The notes beneath the pieces are model-generated. The model had not been told where the DNA came from, ran no database searches, and was given only the letters and a program-made list of their open reading frames with translations. Shown here piece after piece: positions 27,614 through 36,935 of a stretch of DNA of 64,000 nt. Both the position numbers and the translations under genes were made by a program. Source of the DNA: an uncultured Burkholderiales bacterium (GTDB taxonomy: Bacteria > Pseudomonadota > Gammaproteobacteria > Burkholderiales > Burkholderiaceae_C); contig CAIZHQ010000014.1 of the NCBI GenBank assembly GCA_903932865.1, positions 186,001 to 250,000 on the forward strand, given 5' to 3'. Position 1 is the first letter of the stretch; every line of letters starts with the position of its first letter.

Positions 27614-28546
27614 ATGAGTAAACCGACCACTGGTGACTTCACCAAAACCCCTGGCTGGATGGACTGGTACACCGGGCCGTCCAAGCCCACATTCCAACTG
27701 CCTGCAGGCGCAGTCGATGCGCATTGCCACGTATTTGGCCCGGGCGCCGAGTTCCCCTATGCGCCCGAGCGCAAATACACCCCATGTGATGCCAGCAAGC
27801 AGCAGTTGTATGCGCTGCGTGACCACCTGGGCTTTGCGCGCAATGTGGTGGTGCAAGCCACCTGCCACGGCGCAGACAACCGCGCCATGGTCGATGCGCT
27901 GGTCAATTTGGGCGGTATGGCGCGTGGCGTGGCCACCGTCAAGCGCAGCGTGACCGACGAGGAAATTCAGGCCATGCATGACGCCGGTGTGCGCGGTGTG
28001 CGTTTCAACTTCGTCAAACGCTTGGTGGACTTCACGCCCAAGGACGAGCTGATGGAGATCGCGGGCCGCATCCAGAAATGGGGCTGGCATGTGGTGATTT
28101 ATTTTGAAGCAGTGGATTTGCCTGAGCTGTGGGACTTTTTCACCGCGCTGCCCACCACGGTGGTGGTGGACCACATGGGCCGGCCCGATGTGTCGCTGCC
28201 GGTGGACGGCCCGCAGTTTGCGCTGTTCCAGAAGTTCATGCGCGAACACACCAATGTGTGGAGCAAGGTGTCTTGCCCCGAGCGCTTGTCGGTCGCTGGC
28301 CCCAAGGCCTTGAACGGTGAGAAAAACGCTTACCAAGACGTGATCCCGTTTGCCAAACGCATCGTCGAGGAGTTTCCCGACCGCGTGCTCTGGGGCACCG
28401 ACTGGCCGCACCCCAACCTGAAAGACCACATGCCCGACGACGGCCTCTTGGTGGATTTCATCCCACACATCGCGCCGACTGTCGAGTTGCAAAAGAAGCT
28501 GCTGGTCGACAATCCGATGCGCTTGTATTGGCCTGAGGTGAAATGA
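27614..28546 (+). CDS. pmdD: 2-pyrone-4,6-dicarboxylate hydrolase (LigI/PmdD)
   Basis: 310 residues; AAGGA lies just upstream of the ATG at 27614. An amidohydrolase TIM barrel: VDAHCHVFGPG (HxH), GVRGVRFNFVKRLVD, VVVDHMGRPD and the catalytic Asp in VLWGTDWPHPN, all as in LigI. It hydrolyses 2-pyrone-4,6-dicarboxylate to 4-oxalomesaconate; LigI is unusual among amidohydrolases in not needing a metal. It follows the acylase by 19 bp and is followed by a palindromic repeat before pmdA. Confidence 0.94.
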   Translation: MSKPTTGDFTKTPGWMDWYTGPSKPTFQLPAGAVDAHCHVFGPGAEFPYAPERKYTPCDASKQQLYALRDHLGFARNVVVQATCHGADNRAMVDALVNLGGMARGVATVKRSVTDEEIQAMHDAGVRGVRFNFVKRLVDFTPKDELMEIAGRIQKWGWHVVIYFEAVDLPELWDFFTALPTTVVVDHMGRPDVSLPVDGPQFALFQKFMREHTNVWSKVSCPERLSVAGPKALNGEKNAYQDVIPFAKRIVEEFPDRVLWGTDWPHPNLKDHMPDDGLLVDFIPHIAPTVELQKKLLVDNPMRLYWPEVK

Positions 28547-28552
28547 TTTTTT

Positions 28553-28608
28553 GTGTCATCCCGGGCTTGACCTGGGATCCATGGATTCCCGCTTGTGCGG
28601 GCATGACA
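28553..28608. repeat. REP-like palindromic intergenic repeat, copy B
   Basis: The gap between pmdD and pmdA holds TGTCATCCCGGGCTTGACC, GGGATCCATGGATTCCCGC and TTGTGCGGGCATGACA in order. The ends (TGTCAT / ATGACA) and internal arms (CCCGG / CTGGG; CCCGC / GCGGG) pair to form a cruciform-like element. This is the best-formed copy. Confidence 0.7.
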
Positions 28609-28627
28609 ACATCCTGAAAGGTATCTG

Positions 28628-29946
<1,319 letters not shown>

Positions 29947-29953
29947 TTCTTTG

Positions 29954-30050
29954 TTGTTCTCGCGAAGGCGGGAATCCATGAATGCATGGACCCCGGGTCA
30001 AGCCCGGGATGACAAGCCCTGAAGGACCTTGGATCAAGTCCGAGGTGACA
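29954..30050. repeat. REP-like palindromic intergenic repeat, copy C plus a half copy
   Basis: The pmdB-pmdC gap carries the copy B motif in reverse: GGCGGGAATCCATGAATGC, then GGACCCCGGGTCAAGCCCGGG and ATGACA (29954-30014). A second partial copy, CTTGGATCAAGTCCGAGGTG followed by ACA (about 30028-30050), follows directly. Only the pmd operon gaps show this family in the window. Confidence 0.65.
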
Positions 30051-30075
30051 AATCCTCACATCACTGGAGTTCATC

Positions 30076-31029
30076 ATGAGCAAAACCATCAAAGTCGCCT
30101 TGGCGGGTGCAGGTGCATTCGGCATCAAACACTTGGACGGCATCAAGAACATTGACGGCATCGAAGTCGTCTCCTTGATCGGCCGCGAGTTCGCCAAAAC
30201 CCAAGAGGTGGCCAACAATTACGGCATCGGTCACGTCACCACCGACCTGAACGAGTCGCTGGCTTTGAAGGAAGTCGATGCCGTCATCCTGTGCACCCCC
30301 ACGCAGATGCACGCCAGTCAGACCTTGGATTGCCTGAAGGCGGGCAAGCACGTTCAGGTCGAGATCCCGGTGTGCGACGTGTACAAAGAAGGCCAGGAAG
30401 TCCTGCGCGTTCAAAAGGAAACTGGCTTGGTGGCCATGGCGGGCCACACCCGCCGTTTTAACCCCAGCCACCAGTGGGTCAACCACAAAATCAAGGCCGG
30501 TGAACTCAACATCCAGCAGATGGACGTGCAGACCTATTTCTTCCGACGCACCAACATGAACGCGTTGGGCCAGGCGCGCAGCTGGACCGATCACCTGCTG
30601 TGGCACCACGCGGCCCACACGGTGGACTTGTTCGCCTACCAGTGCGGCAGCCCCATCGTCAAAGCCAACGCGGTGCAAGGCCCGATCCACCCCACTTTGG
30701 GCATCGCCATGGACATGAGCATCCAGCTCAAGGCGGCCAACGGTGCGATCTGCACACTCAGCTTGAGCTTCAACAACGACGGTCCGTTGGGCACTTACTT
30801 CCGCTACATCGGCGACACAGGCACCTACCTGGCCCGTTACGACGACTTGTTTACGGGCAAGGAAGAAAAAATCGATGTGTCGCAAGTGGCGGTGTCGATG
30901 AACGGCATTGAGCTGCAAGACCGCGAGTTTTTTGCGGCCATCCGCGAAGACCGTGAGCCCAATTCGAGCATCGCGCAGGTGCTGCCGTGTTACCAGGTCT
31001 TGCACGACCTGGAGCAGCAACTGGCCTGA
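30076..31029 (+). CDS. pmdC: 4-carboxy-2-hydroxymuconate-6-semialdehyde dehydrogenase (LigC/PmdC)
   Basis: 317 residues with a Gfo/Idh/MocA-type fold. The Rossmann motif is VALAGAGAFGIKHLDG, followed by CTPTQMHA and the conserved GKHVQVEIP and AGHTRRFNPSHQ of LigC; WHHAAHTVDLF forms the active-site helix. It oxidises the hemiacetal of 4-carboxy-2-hydroxymuconate semialdehyde to 2-pyrone-4,6-dicarboxylate. It completes the set A-B-C-D-E-F, so the whole route from protocatechuate to pyruvate plus oxaloacetate is encoded in 7.7 kb. Confidence 0.95.
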   Translation: MSKTIKVALAGAGAFGIKHLDGIKNIDGIEVVSLIGREFAKTQEVANNYGIGHVTTDLNESLALKEVDAVILCTPTQMHASQTLDCLKAGKHVQVEIPVCDVYKEGQEVLRVQKETGLVAMAGHTRRFNPSHQWVNHKIKAGELNIQQMDVQTYFFRRTNMNALGQARSWTDHLLWHHAAHTVDLFAYQCGSPIVKANAVQGPIHPTLGIAMDMSIQLKAANGAICTLSLSFNNDGPLGTYFRYIGDTGTYLARYDDLFTGKEEKIDVSQVAVSMNGIELQDREFFAAIREDREPNSSIAQVLPCYQVLHDLEQQLA

Positions 31030-31031
31030 GC

Positions 31032-32210
31032 ATGAGCTTGTTGACGCCATCTCAGGAGCGCAGGCACTTGCAATTGCTGGGTCTGGCTGGCTTTGCCAGC
31101 ATGGCGTCCATGCGCATTGGTGACCCGATGCTGGTGGTCTTGGGCGAGGAGTTTCAAGTCAGTACCGGCGAAGCCTCGGGCGTGGTCTCGGTATTTGCCG
31201 TGGTGTATGGTTTGATGCAGTTGTTCTATGGTCCCTTGGGCGAGCGCTTTGGCAAGCTGCGAGTGGTCTCGTTGGCGGTGGCCGCTTGTGCGCTGTTCAG
31301 CGCCATCACTGCGCTGTCGGTCAATTTGCCGATGCTCTTGGTGATGCGCGGCTTCATGGGAGCGGCGGCGGCGGGCATCATCCCGCTGTCCATGGCCTGG
31401 GTGGGTGACCAGGTGCCCTATGAACGTCGGCAGGAAACCTTGGCCAAACTGATGAGTGCCACCGTCATCGGCATGATGAGCGGCTTGTGGTTTGGTGGCT
31501 TTGCTGCCGACACTCTGGGCTGGCGTTCGGCCTTTGTGCTGTTGGCAGCGATGTTCGCATGGCCTGCATTGTTGTTGTGGCGTGAACGACAAAAGTCACC
31601 TGCACCCGCATCGGGTCAGGCCCCCAGCATCATCGACTCGTTCCGCTTGACGGGTCAGTTGTTGGTCATGCCCCGAGTTCGCTGGGTGCTGGGCGTGACG
31701 GCTACCGAAGGTGCCCTGGTCTTCGGCGCCTTGGCCTTCATGCCCACGCATTTGCACCAGCAGTATGGTTTGAGTGTGGTGGCTGCCGGCTCGGTGATGA
31801 TGCTGTATGGCGTGGGCGGTTTGCTCTACAGCCAGATGGCGAGGCGCTGGCTGGCTTGGTTGGGCGAGCGCGGTCTCGTCCGCACGGGCGCCGTTTTGGT
31901 GGTGGTTGGTTTATTCGTCTTAGCCTGGGGCAGTGGTGTGTGGGTAGGCATGCTGGCTTGCTTGATGACGGGGTTGGGCTTTTACATGCTGCACAACACG
32001 CTGCAGGTGCAAGCCACCCAAATGGCCCCAGCCGCGCGAGGAAGCGCGGTGACCTTGTTTGCCTGCTCGCTGTTTTTTGGCCAATCCACCGGGGTACTTC
32101 TGATGGCCCAAAGCGTGGACATGGGCTGGTTGGCCTATGCGCTCACGGGTGCTTCGGTGGGTGTGGTGGTGCTGGGCGCGGTGGTTTTCCGGCTGGTGGG
32201 GCGACACTGA
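31032..32210 (+). CDS. MFS transporter, probable aromatic acid uptake
   Basis: 392 residues, 12 predicted membrane helices (for example VSVFAVVYGLMQLFYGPLGE and LRVVSLAVAACALFSAITAL). The MFS loop 2-3 motif appears as GPLGERFGKLR. It starts 2 bp after the pmdC stop, so it is translated with the pathway genes; in Comamonas an MFS protein (PmdK) in the pmd operon imports protocatechuate. This one looks more like the general drug/sugar MFS branch than the AAHS branch, so uptake of the pathway substrate is inferred from position. Confidence 0.85.
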   Translation: MSLLTPSQERRHLQLLGLAGFASMASMRIGDPMLVVLGEEFQVSTGEASGVVSVFAVVYGLMQLFYGPLGERFGKLRVVSLAVAACALFSAITALSVNLPMLLVMRGFMGAAAAGIIPLSMAWVGDQVPYERRQETLAKLMSATVIGMMSGLWFGGFAADTLGWRSAFVLLAAMFAWPALLLWRERQKSPAPASGQAPSIIDSFRLTGQLLVMPRVRWVLGVTATEGALVFGALAFMPTHLHQQYGLSVVAAGSVMMLYGVGGLLYSQMARRWLAWLGERGLVRTGAVLVVVGLFVLAWGSGVWVGMLACLMTGLGFYMLHNTLQVQATQMAPAARGSAVTLFACSLFFGQSTGVLLMAQSVDMGWLAYALTGASVGVVVLGAVVFRLVGRH

Positions 32211-32224
32211 AGGCACTGTGGGTT

Positions 32225-33289
32225 TCAGCGCGGCAGTTTGGGCGCAGACTGTAGCAATTGACCCACTTCTGCTTTCCAGAATCGCGAATTGCCGGTGGTG
32301 CCGTGTCCCAAAGTGTCGGGGCTGCCCGGAATGATCAACGCTTTGGCATTTTTGATGCGGGGCAAAGATTTTTCCAGGATGCCCAACTCGGGTGGGTTGC
32401 GTTCGTCATCGGCCGAATTGATGACCAGCACAGTGGCTTTGATGCGCTCCAGGCCAGCAGATGGGTCGTAGTCTTTGGAGGACTCCCACTGGTACAGGTG
32501 GTCGTTGGCGTCACCCGCCAACGGGGGCGTCAGGCGTCGCTTGAGCAAAGCGTCACCCATCTCGCTGGTGGCGGCAATTTTTTGCAAACCCTGGTTGCCG
32601 CCATTGGTGGCTGTGGCATAAAAAACCGAAGCGAACTGCCAGCTCGGTGGCGGCTCTTTGTAATTGCCACCCATCCAAAGCGGGTCTTTCCGGATGGACT
32701 CCGTCAGCATACGACGCAGCATCCAGTTGCGACCCGACATGGCCGAGGGCAGGGACGCCATGGGCACAGCGATGTCCATCATGTCCGGGTATTTCACAGC
32801 CCACATCCAGGTTTGCATGCCCCCCATGGAGTTGCCCAAGACCAAACGCAAATGTCGAATGCCCAGGTGCTCGGTGATCAAACGGTGCTGGGCCGAGACC
32901 ATGTCGTCGTAGTTGTAAGCCGGAAACTTGGCCCGCAACCCGTCGGAAGGCTTGCTGGATTTGCCAGTGCCGATGGCGTCGGGCAGGATCACAAAGTAAC
33001 GTTTGGCGTCCAGAATTTGGCCGGGTCCAAAAAGCTCTCCTCCGAAATTCGCCCCCAACATCCCAGCACCCGAGCCGGTGGTGCCATGCAAAATCAGCAC
33101 AGCTTCATTTTTGGGGTCACCCAAGGTGGTGTAACTCAGCCGCAGTTCGGGCAAGACTTCGCCGGTGTGGAACTTGAAATCTTTGACGATCCAGCTGCCG
33201 TTTCGAGGGGTTTCTTGCGCTTGCAAGGCACCGCAAAAACTGAGCCATAACCAGCACAGACTGGCCCAAAGGGGTAGACGATTTTTCAT
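32225..33289 (-). CDS. Secreted alpha/beta-hydrolase (homoserine O-acetyltransferase/MetX-like fold)
   Basis: 354 residues from the ATG at 33289, preceded by GGAG on the minus strand. A signal peptide (MKNRLPLWASLCWLWLSFCGALQAQ) is followed by a MetX-like hydrolase core: LILHGTTGSG (oxyanion loop), nucleophile elbow GNSMGGMQ, a late VINSADDERNPPE (catalytic Asp) and GHGTTG (His). Because it is exported it should be an esterase or lipase, not a biosynthetic acyltransferase. It converges on the MFS gene with a 14-bp gap. Confidence 0.85.
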   Translation of the reverse strand: MKNRLPLWASLCWLWLSFCGALQAQETPRNGSWIVKDFKFHTGEVLPELRLSYTTLGDPKNEAVLILHGTTGSGAGMLGANFGGELFGPGQILDAKRYFVILPDAIGTGKSSKPSDGLRAKFPAYNYDDMVSAQHRLITEHLGIRHLRLVLGNSMGGMQTWMWAVKYPDMMDIAVPMASLPSAMSGRNWMLRRMLTESIRKDPLWMGGNYKEPPPSWQFASVFYATATNGGNQGLQKIAATSEMGDALLKRRLTPPLAGDANDHLYQWESSKDYDPSAGLERIKATVLVINSADDERNPPELGILEKSLPRIKNAKALIIPGSPDTLGHGTTGNSRFWKAEVGQLLQSAPKLPR

Positions 33290-33340
33290 GGTTTGTCTCC
33301 GAAGTGAAGAGGCCAATTTAGGCCATCTCATGCTCCCGAG

Positions 33341-33358
33341 CTGACACCAGCGTGTCAG
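33341..33358 (-). terminator. Stem-loop after the small membrane protein gene
   Basis: CTGACAC and GTGTCAG form a perfect 7-bp stem with a 4-base loop, 20 bp beyond the stop of the membrane protein gene on the minus strand. No U-run follows, so it may serve mainly as an RNA 3'-end stabiliser. Confidence 0.35.
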
Positions 33359-33378
33359 TGACCCGGTCCATCGGGACT

Positions 33379-33798
33379 TTAAAACGACCCCAGACTGCCC
33401 AAGATGGCAAGCAGTTGGGTGGCATTGATCAGGATGGCAGACTTGTGCATTTTTCTGAAAGCGGGAATCGCCACCAGTTCATCGGCCCGAATTTGCGCCC
33501 CGAAATGGTCCATGCGGGTGATCAAATGTCGGCGCATCAGCCAAGTCAGCAAGGCAATGCCGCCCGCGCCCATGGACAAAGCGGGTTTGCCAGCAAAGGC
33601 GAAACTGATGGCCGCGGCCAAGGCGGCCATCAGAGCGAGGCGAAAGTAGGTGATGTAGAACGAGCGGATGAACCGGGAATCCATCGGGTTGTCGTGCTTG
33701 AGTGTCAACAGGGGAATGGAGCCCAACAAAAAATAGGTGGTCACTGCCAGCAAGATCACGGTGAAGAGCAAAGCCAACATTTGGGGTTGCAGCGTCAT
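33379..33798 (-). CDS. Small integral membrane protein of unknown function
   Basis: 139 residues from the ATG at 33798, with GGAG upstream on the minus strand. Four hydrophobic segments are seen (MLALLFTVILLAVTTYFLLG; LALMAALAAAISFAF; SMGAGGIALLTWL; AILINATQLLAILGSLGSF), separated by charged loops such as RRHLITRMDHFG. No catalytic or transport motif is recognisable. It may be cotranscribed with the secreted hydrolase that follows on the same strand. Confidence 0.75.
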   Translation of the reverse strand: MTLQPQMLALLFTVILLAVTTYFLLGSIPLLTLKHDNPMDSRFIRSFYITYFRLALMAALAAAISFAFAGKPALSMGAGGIALLTWLMRRHLITRMDHFGAQIRADELVAIPAFRKMHKSAILINATQLLAILGSLGSF

Positions 33799-33932
33799 GC
33801 TGTGTCTCCGTCTTATGTCCATTGGAACAGTTCGCATGATAGATCGAGTTGACTTCAGCCATCAGACCTAGCGGCTTAGAGGGGAGGGACTTTCAGCGAT
33901 AAGATCGACGGATTGTTGTTCGAGATGACCCT

Positions 33933-34763
33933 ATGACAGACCGTTACGCCGTGATCGGCAACCCCATTGCGCAAAGCAAATCACCCTGGATCCACAGCGC
34001 TTTTGCGCAGGTCACAGGGCAGGACATCGACTACGGCAAACTGCTGGCTCCTCTGGACGGGTTTACAGCAGTGGTGGATGCCTTTCGCACCAGCGGCGGG
34101 CGGGGCATGAATGTGACGGCACCGTTCAAGCTGGACGCCTTTGCCTATGCCACCGACTTAGCGCCCAGCGCGCAGATGGCGGGTGCTGTCAACGCCATGA
34201 AGTTCGAGGGCAACAAGGTCTATGCCGAAAACTTTGACGGTGTGGGCCTGCTGCGCGATGTGGTGCACAACCTGGGCTTTCCGCTGCGCGGGCGGCGTGT
34301 GTTGATTTTGGGAGCCGGTGGCGCCACACGCGGGGCCTTGCTGCCGATGTTGGCCGAGCAGCCGGCCGAGTTGGTGATTGTCAACCGCACTGTGGCCAAA
34401 GCGCAGGAACTGGCGGCTTTGGCGCAGCAGCACCAAACCGGTCAGGTGCCAGTGCAGGGTCTGGGTTACGACGCCGTGCAGGGTGCTTTTGATGTGGTGC
34501 TGAACGCCAGCTCCTCCAGCCTCACAGGAGAGCTGCCGCCGTTGCCAGCCAGTGTGTTTGCGCCGGGCTGCCTAGCCTACGACCTGACCTATGGCAAAGG
34601 CCTGACACCGTTTCTGAAGCTGGCCCAACAAGCGGGTGTGACGCGCTTGGCCGATGGCGTGGGCATGCTCGCCGAACAGGCTGCCGAGGCCTTCGCGTGG
34701 TGGCGCGGTGTACGGCCGGATACGTCCTCGGTGATTTCGCAGCTGACGGTGCCGTTGGTGTGA
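33933..34763 (+). CDS. aroE: Shikimate dehydrogenase
   Basis: 276 residues. Catalytic Lys66 is in NVTAPFK and Asp102 in NFDGVG; GAGGATRG begins the Rossmann domain and VNRT (150-153) after strand 2 supplies the Arg/Thr pocket for NADP phosphate. This is the canonical biosynthetic enzyme reducing 3-dehydroshikimate to shikimate. NFDG in place of the usual NTDG and TAPF in place of TVPF are small oddities. It is one of three AroE-family genes in the window and the only one with NADP-type residues. Confidence 0.92.
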   Translation: MTDRYAVIGNPIAQSKSPWIHSAFAQVTGQDIDYGKLLAPLDGFTAVVDAFRTSGGRGMNVTAPFKLDAFAYATDLAPSAQMAGAVNAMKFEGNKVYAENFDGVGLLRDVVHNLGFPLRGRRVLILGAGGATRGALLPMLAEQPAELVIVNRTVAKAQELAALAQQHQTGQVPVQGLGYDAVQGAFDVVLNASSSSLTGELPPLPASVFAPGCLAYDLTYGKGLTPFLKLAQQAGVTRLADGVGMLAEQAAEAFAWWRGVRPDTSSVISQLTVPLV

Positions 34764-34981
34764 AGCTGCCCCATATTCACACGCCCCGCTGCACCGGTTG
34801 CGGCTGGTGCGTGGCCGCTTGTCCGCCGGGGGTGTTGAGTTTGCAGGTGGTGGCATGGCGCAAGCATGCGGTGCTGCACGATGAACAGGGCTGCACCGGG
34901 TGCAGCCAATGCGAGCGGCGCTGCCCGTTTGGGGTGATCACGATGGTGAAAACGGAAAAACCTGTCGGACGTCAGGCTTGA
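34760..34981 (+). CDS. Small 2[4Fe-4S] ferredoxin-like protein
   Basis: 73 residues from a GTG at 34760 that overlaps the aroE stop (GTGA). Two cluster motifs are intact: CTGCGWCVAACP and CTGCSQCERRCP. There is no signal peptide, so it is cytoplasmic. It is probably translationally coupled to aroE. The redox partner is unknown. Confidence 0.85.
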   Translation: MKLPHIHTPRCTGCGWCVAACPPGVLSLQVVAWRKHAVLHDEQGCTGCSQCERRCPFGVITMVKTEKPVGRQA

Positions 34982-34999
34982 TCTGGGAAGATTTGAACT

Positions 35000-36574
35000 T
35001 CAGGCTTTGAAGTGTGCGCTGTCCATCACCTTCAGGTCTGGGGCTACCCTAGGCGCAAAGTCCATCTGGTCCAGCACATCGCGCTGCAGGTCGATGCCGG
35101 GGGCGATCTCGAAAAGCTCGATGCCTTGGGGTGTGAGCTTGAAGCTGGCGCGCTCGGTGAGGTAGAGCACTTCTTGTTTTCGCACCAAACCTTGCGGGCC
35201 GGAGAAGGTGATCTGGTCCACTTGTTTGACCAGCTTTTTGACAGCCCCTTGTGTGGCCACGTGCATCTGGCCATCGCCGGTCTCAAGCTTCACGCCCTTG
35301 GCAGCGAGCGTGCCGCAGAACACCACTTTCTTCGCGTTCTGCGCGATGTCGATGAAGCCTCCGGGGCCGACAGTGACGCCGCCCAAGCGTGACACGTTGA
35401 CCGAGCCTTCTTCGTCGAACTCGCCAAAGCCCAAAAAGGCGATGTCCAGACCGCCACCGCCGTAAAAGTCGAACTGCGTGGCCGCGTCCAGCATGGCGGT
35501 GGCGTTACGCGCATAACCAAACAGCACGCCGTCCATGAGCGTGCCACCATAGGTGCCGTGCTCGATGGTTTGGTAGATGCGGTGTTGTTCGTTGCGCGCC
35601 GCGATCAGCTTGGCCACCGCGTCGGGCACGCCCACACCGTAGTTAATGACCGGGCGGGCCTTAGCGGTGTTGAAGAGTTCCTGGTACGCACGGCGCGCCA
35701 CGGCCTGGCGCTCGCCGAAGGCCTCTTGCGAGGCGACCAGTTCGCGGGCCTGGTCTTGCGCTTCGCTGGCCGCGCGTTCAGCGCCGGTCAGCTCGCCACT
35801 GAAAGCCGGATCAAACGGGATGTCGTAGCTGGTGGACTGTTGTGGATCGACCACGATGGCGTCCACCCAGGCCGAGGGGATGCGCACTTCGCGGGCTTTG
35901 AGGGTGCCCTTGGGCATGCGCTCCTTGACCTGCACGATGACTTTGCCGCCGCTGTTGCGCGCTGCCAAGGCCAGCGATTGGGCGTCCAGGTTGGCCGCTT
36001 CATGCTCGAAGCTGATGTTGCCGTCTTCGTCGGCGATGCTGGCGCGCACGATAGCCACATGGATGGGGAAGGGCTTGTAGCGCAGGTATTCGCGGCCATC
36101 GATGGCGATGACTTCTGCCAAGTCGTCTTGGGCGGCCTCGTTCATGCGGCCCCCACCATGGCGCGGGTCGCATACCGTGCCCAGGCCCACATGGCTGATG
36201 AGGCCGGGACGGCCTGCACCGATTTCGCGCATGAGTTGACTTGAGACGCCGGCGGGCAGGATGTAGGCCTCAATCTTGTTGGCCAGGGCCAGTTGCTGCA
36301 TGGCCGGTGACCAGACCCAGTGGCCGCCGATGACGCGCTTGGCTAGGCCTTCGTGCGCGAAGCAGCTCATGCCTTTGGTTTTCTTGTCGCCAATGCCCAG
36401 GGCATGGATGAGGGTGAGGTTCTTCGGAGCTTGCGTTCTCAGGAAGCGCTCTTGCACCGCTTCAAACAGGTGGGTCGCTTCCATCAAACCGCCGCCACCG
36501 CCCATGAGGCCCACGGTGTCGCCGTCTTGAATCAGTTGAGCCGCTTGGGTGGCGGTCATGAATTTGGTTTGCAT
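35000..36574 (-). CDS. Class I CoA transferase (acetate/3-oxoacid CoA-transferase, YdiF-like)
   Basis: 524 residues, the fused alpha-beta form. The alpha half opens with QDGDTVGLMGGGGGLMEA, and the beta half carries the catalytic Glu in IYQTIEHGTYGG, which forms the glutamyl-CoA thioester. The GGGGLDIAFLGFGEFDEEG region follows. It would activate a carboxylate at the expense of an acyl-CoA. The nearest genes upstream on the same strand encode an acyl-CoA dehydrogenase and a KstD-like flavoprotein, though 361 bp separate them, so it may have its own promoter. Confidence 0.9.
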   Translation of the reverse strand: MQTKFMTATQAAQLIQDGDTVGLMGGGGGLMEATHLFEAVQERFLRTQAPKNLTLIHALGIGDKKTKGMSCFAHEGLAKRVIGGHWVWSPAMQQLALANKIEAYILPAGVSSQLMREIGAGRPGLISHVGLGTVCDPRHGGGRMNEAAQDDLAEVIAIDGREYLRYKPFPIHVAIVRASIADEDGNISFEHEAANLDAQSLALAARNSGGKVIVQVKERMPKGTLKAREVRIPSAWVDAIVVDPQQSTSYDIPFDPAFSGELTGAERAASEAQDQARELVASQEAFGERQAVARRAYQELFNTAKARPVINYGVGVPDAVAKLIAARNEQHRIYQTIEHGTYGGTLMDGVLFGYARNATAMLDAATQFDFYGGGGLDIAFLGFGEFDEEGSVNVSRLGGVTVGPGGFIDIAQNAKKVVFCGTLAAKGVKLETGDGQMHVATQGAVKKLVKQVDQITFSGPQGLVRKQEVLYLTERASFKLTPQGIELFEIAPGIDLQRDVLDQMDFAPRVAPDLKVMDSAHFKA

Positions 36575-36647
36575 TTTTTGAGTCTCTTATGGCTTGTTGG
36601 CTTGCAGATTGTTGGTGTGCTGCATCGGTGTGGCTTGGGGGCAGCGG

Positions 36648-36876
36648 CCTCATACTGGGGTACCAGAAATCGGCCACGGCCCCCACGCCACCCCGATGGG
36701 CTGGTGGTTCGCACAGAGATCAAATCCGTTGGCGTTTGGGCTCATGTTCATGCAAACCTGCTGAGTTGTGGTTCGTTCAATATTCCATGTCGGAGCTGCA
36801 GTTCCGACCTACGGATGCACCCACAGCCGGATAAAGGGGATGGGTGGCCGACGATTTCTGGTACCCCAGTATGAGG
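36648..36876. repeat. Long imperfect inverted repeat in a non-coding gap
   Basis: The gap 36,575-36,935 has no credible gene. Its ends carry an inverted repeat: 36648-36677 (CCTCATACTGGGGTACCAGA and on to GGCCAC) is matched by the reverse complement of 36844-36876, identical over 30 bases apart from a 3-base insertion. Between them a hairpin is seen at 36789-36808 (GTCGGA / TCCGAC). A second inverted pair, AAGGGGATGGG near 36836 and CCCATCCCCTT near 36883, encloses the right arm. The layout resembles a small non-autonomous element or a recombination site. Confidence 0.65.
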
Positions 36877-36935
36877 AGACCGCCCATCCCCTTCAACCTG
36901 CCCACGAAAGGAGCACAACACAAGCAAACAAAAGG

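Noticed and set aside
36353..36874. A plus-strand frame (173 residues) crossing the 36.6-kb gap
   Set aside because: It begins antisense to the CoA-transferase N-terminus, then runs through the inverted-repeat region. Low-complexity product with no motif; the gap is better read as non-coding.
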